A DNA stretch of 64,000 bases from Helicoverpa zea (lineage: Eukaryota; Arthropoda; Insecta; Lepidoptera; Noctuidae), in assembly GCF_022581195.2 (NCBI RefSeq), contig NC_061462.1:10974001-11038000 (forward strand). The letters are read 5' to 3'. A model generated the notes under the pieces. It worked only from the letters and a program-made list of their open reading frames with translations. It had not been told where the DNA came from and searched no databases. The position numbers and the translations under genes were made by a program. Below, in pieces: positions 11,394 to 21,910 of the stretch (its first letter is position 1; each line of letters starts with the position of its first letter).

Positions 11394-13706
11394 ATGTCTT
11401 CGATAGTAGACGATATTTGTGAACTCTTGGACAGCTACAATGGGAGAGACAAGGTACGGTATGCGGAAGCACGGCGGCCTTGGCATTTAGCACTCACACC
11501 GGTCATACCAGTCAATAACCTGCCTGGTTGTGTCGCTTTTATAACTTTGTTATAGAGAACTAATTATGATGAATGTTTTAACCTTTACACTTATTATCAG
11601 TTTAATTGGTTGTTTAAAATACCATTAAACTTTTTGATTATTTCCTTGTAATACTAATTATTTCATACTTATTATCTGGACCTTTAATTAGTGAACTTAA
11701 TCATAATAATTTAAGGTGTTTGCACGATATTATACAAACTAGATTTACAAAAGAACAAATTTACATAGTATTTTCATTCATGACTCTTGCCATGATATAA
11801 CTATTATAATTCAGTTCGAAGCAAGCATGCAACTTGAAAAAAATAAAAAAACAACACAAAACCTTCATCAATGATTTAATATTGTCTATGATATTTGCAC
11901 AGGTGGTCCGTCTAGCTTGTTATGCATGCAAACTGTATGGATGTGTCCAAGATGAGAAGCCGTGGCAAGCGGCCGGCTCGCGCCTCTCCAGCGCCCGGAT
12001 GATGCTGCGGCTGTTCGATGACATTCCCATGATTAGACACACTTACAACTACGGATTGGGAAGACATGTAAGTAAACAAACCTATATTATAAACCTCTTA
12101 TCAATAAAAACAGTCCAAGCTTAAAATGCATGGTTATTCCTGAATTAACTTTAATCAGTATCTATAACAGTAGCACTGTGATAAATATTGCTAAAAAGTA
12201 ACACTATACTTTAAAGAGACACATTAAATATATGTAGACTCGGTAATAGGTTAATCAATGTAAATGAAAAATATTTTTAGTGGTAATCTCTCATTTAATT
12301 ATAATTGTACTTATAATCTTCATTAGTGATTCCATGAAGTTCTGAACTAATTTAATGATTATTGCATAGCCAGAAAGCTAAATAAGATTATACTTTTTTT
12401 TTTTCATTTAACTTTCTAATCTTATTTGCCTATATAAATCAAACTTCACCTAGATGTAGCCACAATATCAGCAACCCCTATATGTAGGCATCAGCATGGC
12501 TGTAACTCCTAACCTAACCCCTATCACCCTTCCAAGGTCATACATACATATGGAGAGTACTTCTGATATCAGGATCTCTTTCACTGATGTGACAGCCATT
12601 CTGATGCACACACTGACAATATAGTAAACTTTACTTAACATTAATCTTTTTCTTTGTAATTCAGGAAGCAACCACATCAGCAGCAGCGCTAGGTGTGATA
12701 GCCAACATGGTGGACCAAGCATTCCTACCAGTAGAGAAAGCCTGCTGGTTATACGAGGTTGGCGTTCTGAAGCTTAGTGACAAGAATGCTACCACACTGG
12801 ACACAGTCAGCACGACGTTGTGGGCGGCTAGTCTTATTATATCGCTTATACAGTGAGTATTTGTTTACAACTTCTTTAAAGTAAGCTTAATAGGTTCCAA
12901 TTTTTTTTATTCTTCCTTCCTATAGAATTCCTATCAAACAGAACCCGAATTGATACAACTGCATCTTCTCTCCGAACTTAGCAATATTATAGTTTCATTT
13001 TCCTATAAAATTGCAATCGTAAATATTAATGAATATGTTCTGAATTGAGACCTACTTCCTTGTCTAACATTCTCATTGTCATCAAGTTTCTATACTTCCT
13101 GGCTTGCAACCTTCTCTCATTGATAAAGCTAGAAAGTTTACTTTACTGCTATTTAACACGCATTGAAAAGTTGAATTGCAATAAGGTGAAAATTTTGATA
13201 AAGTACCCATAATTTCCACTTGCGCTAATGTGGCATTTTAAAAGTTCGCGGGCGGCTCGCGAGCTTCGTATTCGCGGCGTATTCGCCTGATGTGACACCC
13301 TAATAAGTTTGCATGTGGCCGGTTCCAGCTAGCTGTAAATTCGGGCTTTAGCCTAGAGCCTACAATAGCCAATCCTAGCTGGCTATGCTATACCATATTA
13401 AAACCGCAAACCTTTCGTTCCAGAACTTCAAGCTCAATACGAAAGCTATGGTGGAGTAGAGAATGCTTACAAAAGGCTTCAGAAGACGGCGGAGCTGACG
13501 CCCGACGTCATTTAGACGTCAGACTGATGCTAGAGTCCATAGTCGCAGGGAAGCTATGTCTAGACATTACTCATGCTATCAGCTGCCTTCCCGCCGGATG
13601 TTTGTGGGGCGAGAAGATCGGTTCAACTAAAGTAGCCACTATAGCAACCACGTCATCAGTTATAGGTATTGCCATGTATTTCGCGAAGAGACGACTGTTA
13701 AAATAA
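11394..13706 (+). CDS. PEX11G: PEX11-gamma-like peroxisomal membrane protein, first tandem copy (4 exons)
   Basis: Exons 11394-11453, 11903-12067, 12665-12852 and 13424-13706 join with GT/AG sites and consistent phases (0, 0, 2) into 231 codons plus stop. The protein opens MSSIVDDICELLDSYNGRDK and continues VVRLACYACKLYG, RLSSARMMLRLFDDIPM and YGLGRHEATTSAA. The C-terminal part, DITHAISCLPAGCLWG, precedes a hydrophobic segment near the end. This layout and length fit PEX11C/PEX11-gamma (human about 241 residues), an integral peroxisomal membrane protein linked to peroxisome elongation and division. It is divergent from SMG8 upstream and followed on the same strand by a paralogue. A Lys/Arg-rich tail ends the protein. 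Confidence 0.93.
13243..13300. mobile_element. Fragment of the 401-bp MITE (right end)
   Basis: CGGCTCGCGAGCTTCGTATT and GCGGCGTATTCGCCTGATGT resemble the right inverted repeat of the MITE at 10222. The fragment ends ACACCC before TAA. It lies in the last intron of the first PEX11 gene; the left part is missing. Confidence 0.7.
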
Positions 13707-13817
13707 ATTGTTTTTGGTAGAAATCAGTGATGTCTAAGGTTTTATCGAGCGTGGTTCACATAGGACGATATATCGTCTGCTCAAGAACAGAAGAATTACT
13801 AGTATTTGGAAGGTTTT

Positions 13818-13823
13818 AATAAA
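13818..13823 (+). terminator. Candidate polyadenylation signal of the first PEX11 gene
   Basis: AATAAA lies 112 bases after the stop codon; another AATAAA overlaps the stop itself (13702-13707). Choice between them cannot be made from sequence. Confidence 0.5.
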
Positions 13824-14653
13824 ATTGAAGTTTTATATTGTATTGAGGTTGGCAGGTTCAACCTATTTGTGATTTGAATAGCATTTTATAGGGGGTGACA
13901 TGGTTATATAAAAATACCTTTTTGAGTAAAAATTGTTTATTTTAAAATGTTGTCTTATATAATTATGCAACAAATTAAATATGTACATAATATAACTGTA
14001 AGTAGATATACATTTACTTCAATTGATGTACCTTATTAAGTTTTTATCGTCTAAATGCCGTATTAATTAGAAAAACGACTAAGAAATATCAATTTGTTTC
14101 GGATTCTTTTGAAGGACAATTATTTTATCTCTGTAATAAATTAGTTACGTTAAGTCATTCTATATGGTAATAGCAATCCGCAGTAAATAATGCAACGAGC
14201 ACATTTTACAAAAGAAGGATAGTTACTAGACCATAAATTACTGTTTATGATTTTTCCAATATTTTACAGGGTATTGCACAACACAGAAGTGTAGTCGTTA
14301 GATTTGAATTATTTTTCTATGTACCTGTTTCTGTATTATTTGATACCAACTAGTTATGTATGTTAAGTATTCTTATATAACACTGAGTTGAGAAAACACA
14401 AATTACTAGTTATTGTACAATATATTCTACAGTTTAATTATTAGTTTATTTTATGAAAAGTTAATACAAAATTTTAAATGGAATCTGTTATTTTATTTAT
14501 CTAATCATAACTATTTAACACGTTTTCTAATCAGTTATGACTAAGTAATTTTCAAATCTACATCAACAAATGATAAGCAGTTTGACAGTGAATTTCAATT
14601 CCGATTAAATCTGGATTTTAGAAGGAATTTATAATCATCGGTTTGTAGTTAAT
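13824..14653. other. AT-rich spacer between the two PEX11 genes
   Basis: No coding frame, RNA gene or clear repeat found; many short A/T runs. Confidence 0.5.
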
Positions 14654-14876
14654 GTTCGGCCATTCAGAGAATGCGTTCCTGACACGTCGCGATTGAACTG
14701 ACGACGTAACTTTGCAATGGCGTTGCAGTTACGATAAAAATATTTTTGCTGGTTGTTTACCGTTTTAACAATTGAGGAGCATTAAAACAACATTATTATA
14801 TCAATAATCAATGAATGTTATTACGTCGTCAGTTCAATCGCGACGTGTCAGGAACGCATTCTCTGAATGGCCGAAC
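14654..14876. mobile_element. 223-bp MITE with about 55-bp perfect inverted repeats
   Basis: GTTCGGCCATTCAGAGAATG at the left is mirrored exactly at the right end (CATTCTCTGAATGGCCGAAC). The arms pair through the CGTCGCGATTGAACTGACGA segment. The interior is AT-rich and non-coding. A target duplication is not clear: left flank TTAAT, right flank TATAAT. Confidence 0.9.
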
Positions 14877-15292
14877 TATAATTTATATGGTAGCCTATGG
14901 GTACCTACAATAAAATTAACAATATATGTAAAGAATAAAATTAACAATATATGTAAAGAATAAGCTTTAGTTACCACAGCTTATTTCATATTAATTCCTA
15001 CAAGTAGCTATGTAACATTTCTATGTAAGTAATACGAAATACAATTCACAGCTGTAAGATACCTGCTAAATCCAATACAAACAAGAGTTCAAGACATATT
15101 ATCTAATTGACAGAGATAACAGATGTCAACGATTCTGATACCGCGATAAGATCTCATTGATGGCTTACATAACAGTAGAATATAAGACTGCCAAAAAGAT
15201 TGGCGTTACGTCCGTAGGCCGTATCTAATCATGGATTAGTGGGTATGTGTGACGGTCAGTTAATGCCATTGTGGATGTAAACACGGTGGAAC

Positions 15293-18041
15293 ATGGCCGC
15301 TGTGAACGAGCTCTGCGATCTGCTCCAGGCACATGCTAATCGAGATAAGGTAGGACTTTCATTTAATAAAAATATTGTGGCTTGGCGGCAACTATATTTT
15401 CGAACCGTTTGGGGTTGTTTGGTCGTGGGGTCCGAATGCAAACATCCTATTTCAAAGATCTATTCAGGCGGCTGGTTGATGCTTCTCGTGACTAAAAGTC
15501 TGGCTATTACCTCGGATAAAGAATTTGCATGGCGATCCAACGAGGTAATGCTGCCTGCCAGCCTCTTGGACACGCTCCCAGTCGACAGCGATGGGGAAGC
15601 ATCTTTTGATGCTTTTTAGCTATAGGTTGTACTAGAATAGTTTTTAACTTAAATGAAAATATTTCAGTAATAAAATAAATGCGTCTGAAAAAAAAACTAA
15701 GGCTCAGTTGCACCATATACCTAACTACAACAATAACCGAAGCGTAAAGCCATGAAATTGCCGATCTTTATTCAAATCGGCGATTTGACTGCTGGTTATG
15801 GTGATATTTTGTTTATGCATTGCTGTTGGTGCACCATAAATGGTTGAACTTACACTTAAGGGTTTTTTTTGGTAATCGTCAATGTAGTGGTGTAGTGAGA
15901 AAAAGGCCTTAGCTCAATAGTACGGTCAGAATAAAAGGTAAGTACGCGATAGTGAATTAAAAAGATATGCTAATGTTATAGGTACTAATACTTCTGGTCA
16001 GTTGTTGACTACGAGATCTAGAACTTGGTTTATTCTCTTAGAAGGAACGAAGTATGATTCTTGTACTAATCTTGTAGGTGGCTTATCAAGCCACTTGAAA
16101 CAGAAGTTATAACAACGTAGGTATTTATTTCGTGAACGGGTTATATATTTTAATGTACCTAAGTACCTATCTAACAGGTCATTACAAAAAAAGACTGTTC
16201 TGGAAAAAAACTATAAGCAACTTTTTCTCATCTTTTACAATGAATCTCCTAAAAATACATTGTCCATACATACGTTTCAGGTGGTAAACCTAGCATGCTA
16301 TGCTCTCAAGCTATGGGGCTTGTCAGCCAAGCGACAGGACGTGCTGACAGCGAGTGCTCGCCTGGCGGCCGCGAGAGCATCCCTGCGACTCTTCGATGAT
16401 GCACTGGCGTTGAAGACTGCACTCGCTTATGGACTGGGGAAGCAGGTTAGTAACTTGAGTATTTATCTTAATTGGAAATTAGTTGTTGAGTGCCAGATTA
16501 TAAAATAGGTACCTAATGTTAAAATTTAAATCTTAAAACTAAAATATTATTAAAAAACACTAAAACCAGAAGCAAGTCTTCCCGTGAGACATACCGCATG
16601 ACATATGACATAATTATATTTTAAGAGAGCCTTAATTATAACACAAATATTATATTTTTCAGGATGGCCCATTCTGGGGTTCTCTCGGCGTGGCAAGCAG
16701 TGCATTCGCCCTATCGTACCTTCAAGCCGAGAAGCTGTCGTTTCTCATCGACACTGGCATGCTACACGTATCCAAAGACACAGAATTCAAAATAAGAACG
16801 GCGCACAAACTCTTCTGGTCGCTGTCTGCTTTCGTCGGCTTCATCAGGTTCGTTAGAGAACTTTCAAATAGAATAATGGAATGGCATTTGAAAAAAGAAA
16901 GTTTGTTTTATTCAGCTAATTTTGAAAATTGGTGAGCGATCGACTCGTAGTTTGTGAGGAAATTTAAAACGGGTATGGGTAATATTGGCAGTTATGCCGT
17001 GTGCTGCGGGTCTGATTTTAGGGATGAGGGTTAAAGTATATAAAGTTATGAATAAAGAGTCTATCCTGTATTTGTTGTATTTTTATACTTCTGATTCTTT
17101 GTATAGTCATTTAACACATGTAGGGCAGTAAGTCTATGTGCATTCTTACACTAAGAGCGGGGGCACACGATGCGTAGCGGCGCCGCACCGCAAAGATTCC
17201 ACCGTGTCAGTGGGCACACGAGCGGTGTGGCGCCGTAACGTTGTTATGTCGCAGCGGCGCCGTAGCGTTGGACAGTCTGTTGTCCTTCCTCGTGACGCAC
17301 AACAACTGAGCGGTGTCGCTCCGACGTCGCAACGCATTCACCCCTCCCCGCCTCGTCTTGGTGGTTGCAAGTCCGGTGTGGCGCCAGAGCGCATCGTGTG
17401 ACATGCCGTAGATATTTCTATGTAAGACGACGCGGTGACACCGCTCCGGCGCCGCAATGCATCGTGTGCCCCCGCTTTAAATGTGAATGCTAGTTTACCT
17501 CAGATTAGCGAATTTTGGGGAAACTCAAAAAAATATTGGTGGTTTAACTGTATTTGACTACCAACTAACGAGCAGACAACTAAGAGGAATAATATTGCTA
17601 TTGATAATATTATCGAATTTTCATGATAAGTACGTTTATTACTATTCTTTTATTTAACTTTTTTGTCAATGTGCTTGCTAATTTATAGAGACAAGAGCCC
17701 AACTCGCTTACGACACGGGTCGCCCTTGTCAAACACGCGACACTTTACAAACACTAACAAAAATATCATCATAATCATCTTTCTTCAACAGATCAATCCG
17801 TGCCCTAAACGCGACATCCGAAGCTCTGAACTCCCCGCAGCGCACAAAATGCGCCCCAGCGAGGTTCACCCAAGCTTCTCTCACCACTACCAAGTTGCTA
17901 CTGGATACCATACATGCGGTGAGCTGGTTACCTCCTGGGTGGTTGTGGGGCAGTCGGTTGAGCGCGGAGAATATGACAACTGTGGCTACTATGTCGGCGG
18001 TGTTGGGGCTTGTCATACATTATCATGGGAAGAGGTTTTAA
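15293..18041 (+). CDS. PEX11-gamma-like peroxisomal membrane protein, second tandem copy (4 exons)
   Basis: Exons 15293-15349, 16281-16445, 16663-16847 and 17792-18041 give 218 codons plus stop. Exon 2 has exactly the same length (165 nt) and the introns the same phases as in the neighbouring gene at 11394. The protein starts MAAVNELCDLLQAHANRDK, then VVNLACYALKLWG, RASLRLFDDALALKTALAYG and YLQAEKLSFLIDTGMLHVS. The last exon, KLLLDTIHAVSWLPPGWLWG, matches the conserved C-terminal segment. It is clearly a tandem duplicate but strongly diverged, so probably an old duplication with separate function. Intron 1 carries a fragment of the RLE element. An earlier AG at 17687 would read into stops in the matching frame, so 17792 was chosen as the exon 4 start. 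Confidence 0.9.
15375..15625 (+). mobile_element. RLE-element fragment, copy 2 (3' end only)
   Basis: Shares CTATATTTTCGAACCGTTTG and the C-terminal reading ITSDKEFAWRSNEVMLPASL with the copy at 19805. It ends with LPVDSDGEASFDAF followed by a stop, matching the tails at 9239 and 25234-25287. Frames are mixed, so it is broken. It lies in intron 1 of the second PEX11 gene. Confidence 0.8.
17155..17477. mobile_element. 323-bp GC-rich MITE with TAA target duplication
   Basis: The left end GAGCGGGGGCACACGATGCG and the right end CATCGTGTGCCCCCGCTT are inverted copies. TAA flanks both sides (17152-17154 and 17478-17480). The 3-bp TWA duplication suggests a PIF/Harbinger-type MITE, different in sequence from the 401-bp family. 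It lies in intron 3 of the second PEX11 gene. Confidence 0.8.
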
Positions 18042-18277
18042 ACATGATGGTATGGTGGTGATTCTAAGAGATTGGTGAGAAGAGTTAGGAGTATAACTGT
18101 ATAAGGACTTGCTAAACTGTATCGAGTTGCATTTAAGTGATTTAAGATGAGCCAGCCAGGGAGCCAGGGAGATTATGGAATACGCAATGGAAGTGGTAAT
18201 GTAATCACAAGATTGCGAGTCCATAATTAATCTAGTAGTTTTTTAGGTGATGTATAAAAGTGCTCAAGTATTTATTA

Positions 18278-18283
18278 AATAAA
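18278..18283 (+). terminator. Candidate polyadenylation signal of the second PEX11 gene
   Basis: AATAAA, 237 bases after the stop codon at 18041, is the clearest such hexamer before the AT-rich spacer. Confidence 0.45.
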
Positions 18284-19804
18284 TTAATATTGTTATGTAG
18301 TTGTACTAGCTAAATGTTTTCTACTTTCTTTATCCATCTTCCGCTCTGAGACAAGACTACTTCAAACCGATGTCATAAATCGGCTTAAAACATCTGATAA
18401 AACTGTCGACTCGGGCGCAATAATCTTGTAGACAAAAGATAAAACACGCGTTAAGCTACTCTGTCGAATTTATTAGTTAAATAGATTAGTATATTTCCAC
18501 TGTATGATAATAGAATTAAGTATTAGAATAAGTTTTAGGGATAAACGCAATTAAATGTAAAACCAATATATATTGAAAATTATATTTATTTAAAGCCAAA
18601 ATAACGTATTTTTCTTTGAGCAACAAATTCATCATAAGCTATCACCACAATTATTATACCTAGACGAGAATTTTACCGTAAGATTTCATTTTTGAGAATA
18701 GGCCCTTAATAATGAACACGGTTTAAGAATACACCAGGAATAACAGAAGAATACATTTTCAAAAGTTTAAACTTGGACCAACTTTACTCCATTTTTATTA
18801 ATAAGGAGCCAGTGTAAAATGATACATAAGACACATTCCACTTTATTATTGACCTCTTACAAAAAAACGATTTAGAATTTGTTCACACAATTTTTTACTA
18901 AAGTTGTCAGAAAGTTCCTAACCTGATATGTTAATATTTTTTTATCAGCACCTCAATAAATCGATGTTTCTACAGCAAGCCACAATATAGATTCCTTTAA
19001 AAGAGTGTCTATGAAGTTTCTTGCCGGCTTTTCTCCATGAAAACAATTTTTGGGATTTCTGGGACCGTGCAACTAGTGTTATGTTTTATAAGAGCCTGCA
19101 AAGGCCTATTTGAAATAAATAAAAGCTTGTAAAAACATCTGACTTTGACTTATCTATTTAACTAAATATTCATTTTATCAATAATTCATTTTACTTGTGT
19201 ATGGCCGATATAAGGGTTTAATTACTGGCTTGCTGCTAAAACTAATTTACTAGCCTACAATATTCTTTATTCAGTCCCATTCCACAATTCCTTCACAAAT
19301 TCGTATAAAGATTGTAAATTTCAGGTAGCCTATAATGTAATACGTATTCTAGGTGGTTCGTTATATTTTTTTCCTATTTGTTGACTAGCTAAAACATATA
19401 ACACAAAACAAAACACCACATAAGAGAGTAAATATTAACAAGTGTTTAAAATCTGATAAGATTAAGAAATTTTAATATAGCAAAAAAGTTTTATTCATAG
19501 CGAATAAAACTTTTTTAAAATTTCTTTAAAATATTATAGGATTCATGTTCTTCTCTACCAAATAATATCAATTACTGTACTACACTAGGAATGCTTAGAT
19601 ACTAAAATTAAATCTACAGTTAACGCAATCTACATACAACTATGCCAATAAAAAAACTAATAAAACATACATGTATTTTCAGACAAATATTTTAGATAAC
19701 TTCACTAGCAGGAATTATAATATCAATCTTACAAAAATATTTTATCCTAAATAATTTGGCAAGCATATAACAGCAAAATATATATATATATATATATATA
19801 TAAT
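18284..19804. other. AT-rich spacer with one repeat remnant
   Basis: No gene seen. At 19010-19150 a segment with TTTCTTGCCGGCTTTTCTCC and GCCTATTTGAAATAAATAA resembles a widespread lepidopteran repeat end; related pieces occur at 34155-34185 (inverted) and 45222-45275. A (TA)n run lies at about 19780-19801, directly before the RLE-element copy. Confidence 0.5.
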
Positions 19805-20632
19805 ATTTAGCCGAGGCTATGGATGCATGGAAAATTACTTGCCCGAACGAAAATTTACCCAGCAACCCGTCTTCCCAAAGACAGTGGGATGAGCCGCTCT
19901 GCAGAGTAACCCGGAAAAGTTTGATAGAAACGGCAATTACTCCTGCTGAGCGAGCGCGCCTACTGGCTGTGGGTAGATGGGAGTCGGGGCTTTGGCTTCA
20001 GGCACTACCGTCGTCAAACATTGGCACCATGTTTGACGATACAACTTTCCGCCTCGCTACTTGTTTACGTATAGGAGCACCGTGCTGCTCCCCTCATCGC
20101 TGCCACTGTGGTGAGGCTGTCACCAGCCTCGGACACCACGGCCTGTCGTGCAGCCGCAGTGCGGGCCGTATTGCGCGGCATGCAAACATAAATGACATTA
20201 TACGTCGAGCTCTTGTTGCCGTCGGGGTACCAGCTGTATTAGAACCAAACGGCCTGGCACGCGACGACGGTAAGAGACCAGACGGCATGTCGTTATTCCC
20301 TTGGAAGATGGGTAGGCCTTTAGTATGGGACGCAACCTGTGTCGATACTCTTGCGCCATCACACCTTCCAAATTCTGCGTGCTGTGCTGCTGCTGCCGCT
20401 GCGGCTGCGGAGAACCTCAAGCGGCGGAAATATAGTGGCCTTGTCGGAAACTATATTTTCGAACCGTTTGGGGTTGAAACCCTCGGGTCGTGGGGTCCGA
20501 ATGCCCACATTCTATTTAAAGATCTTTCTAGGCGACTGGTTGACGCTTCTCGTGACCAGAAGGCTGGCTATTACCTCGGACAAAGAATCAGCATGGCGAT
20601 CCAACGAGGTAATGCTGCCAGCCTCTTGCCTT
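19805..20632 (+). mobile_element. RLE-element copy 3, interrupted by the LINE at 20633
   Basis: Open frame from MDAWKITCPNENLPSNP through HCGEAVTSLGHHGLSC, DDGKRPDGMSLFPWKMGRP and VWDATCVDTL to GNAASLL. It corresponds residue by residue to the minus-strand copy at 9239-10221. The frame is cut after AASLL at about 20630 and its missing end (LPVDSDGHEFFDAF, stop) reappears at 25234-25287 beyond the LINE. The 5' end is truncated next to a (TA)n tract. Confidence 0.85.
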
Positions 20633-21178
20633 GAATTGAAGTGCCAGCTTAACGAGCGTGATCAAGAACTGTTGCTCAACGACATTGAGATCACAGGAAT
20701 CCCGGAGAGTAAAGACGACAGCACCCTCCACCTCGTGAACGTTCTCGCAGTAAAGCTCGGCATTACACTAGACGAGAGGGACGTCGTCCATGCCGAACGA
20801 GTCGGAGCTACGCACCGCAACCGTGTGGTTGCCTTGGATGGCAGTATTGCTGCTGACCCCGCTGCGCAACGGCCGCGGAGTATATCGGTGCGCCTGGCGA
20901 GGCGCGCGACCCGCGACGCGCTACTGCGCGCGGCCCGAGTGCGTCGTGGCTTGAGTACGGATGCACTCGATATGCCTGGGCCGCCGCACCGTGTCTACGT
21001 CAACGAGCGCCTCACGCGCACTAATCGCCAGTTATTTTATCGCGCCCGCCAGGCAGCGAGTCTGCATGGCTGGAAGTATGTGTGGACAAGGGAGGGAAAA
21101 ATATTGTGTCGCAAGGACGATCGTTTGAAGGTAGAACGTATTAGACTTGAAGATGATGTTACCAAAATTTTTGGCTAA
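20633..21178 (+). CDS. LINE ORF1, 3' part (nucleic-acid-binding protein)
   Basis: The reading starts at the insertion junction and runs to TAA at 21176-21178, about 181 codons. NDIEITGIPESKDDS followed by VNVLAVKLGITLDERDV looks like the RNA-recognition part of ORF1 proteins that assemble on LINE RNA. The C-terminal stretch is rich in Arg. The N-terminal part is missing because the element is 5'-truncated. The frame continues upstream into the RLE element only by chance. Confidence 0.75.
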   Translation, partial: ELKCQLNERDQELLLNDIEITGIPESKDDSTLHLVNVLAVKLGITLDERDVVHAERVGATHRNRVVALDGSIAADPAAQRPRSISVRLARRATRDALLRAARVRRGLSTDALDMPGPPHRVYVNERLTRTNRQLFYRARQAASLHGWKYVWTREGKILCRKDDRLKVERIRLEDDVTKIFG

Positions 21179-21910
21179 AGATCGGTTTGAGGCTTAAGTT
21201 GTGTTTAATTGTAGTTGTGCCTAAGATTTTTCATTGTACTGTCTTTTTATTGTTATTATATTTGTTTTCGTGTTCATTTTCATTACTCAATTTTATATGT
21301 CTTCTATATTCACTTTTAAACTTGTTTTTCTTCTTAATAAGTGTTGAAACCGAATGGTGCGCATATCTTGCACTATCGAATGGGAGTCCTCTTGGATTAA
21401 TTGTTATCAACCCACTTTTAATTTTTCTGCTCACAGCTACATTGGTCTACATTTTTGACCAAGTAATATTATTGGCGCATTGCTTGCACGTATCACACAC
21501 ACATATAAATGCAGTTATGCTTTCCTACACACTATTATACAATAAACAAAGCAAAAATATACATCTGAAAACTATTTACTACCTTACTACAATAAGTTAC
21601 ATAAACGATATTAAACTAATATATAAAATGTCTTACAAACTCATAATATTTACGTTATTCACAATTTCCTTTTTTTACAAATTTATATTTAAACCCGCAT
21701 ATCTTATTTATTATTTACTAGCACTAATTCTATCCCTAATGAAATGTTATTTATTTGATTTTATTGTTATTTACAACACCAATTCACTATTTATACGTAG
21801 GATTAAATTTTATATTATTATCATTTTGTTGGTTCCCATTGACAGTAAAAACATTAGTCTCTTTTGTCGGCATAAGTTTTTGTTTTTAACAACAAAACAC
21901 TGTGTTATAA

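Noticed and set aside
14654..14876. Possible miRNA or tRNA-like hairpin
   Set aside because: Perfect 55-bp terminal arms around an AT-rich centre fit a MITE better; no tRNA consensus boxes.
17663..18061. A 132-codon frame starting before exon 4 of the second PEX11 gene
   Set aside because: It is out of frame with the conserved DTIHAVSWLPPGWLWG reading, which requires the acceptor at 17791.
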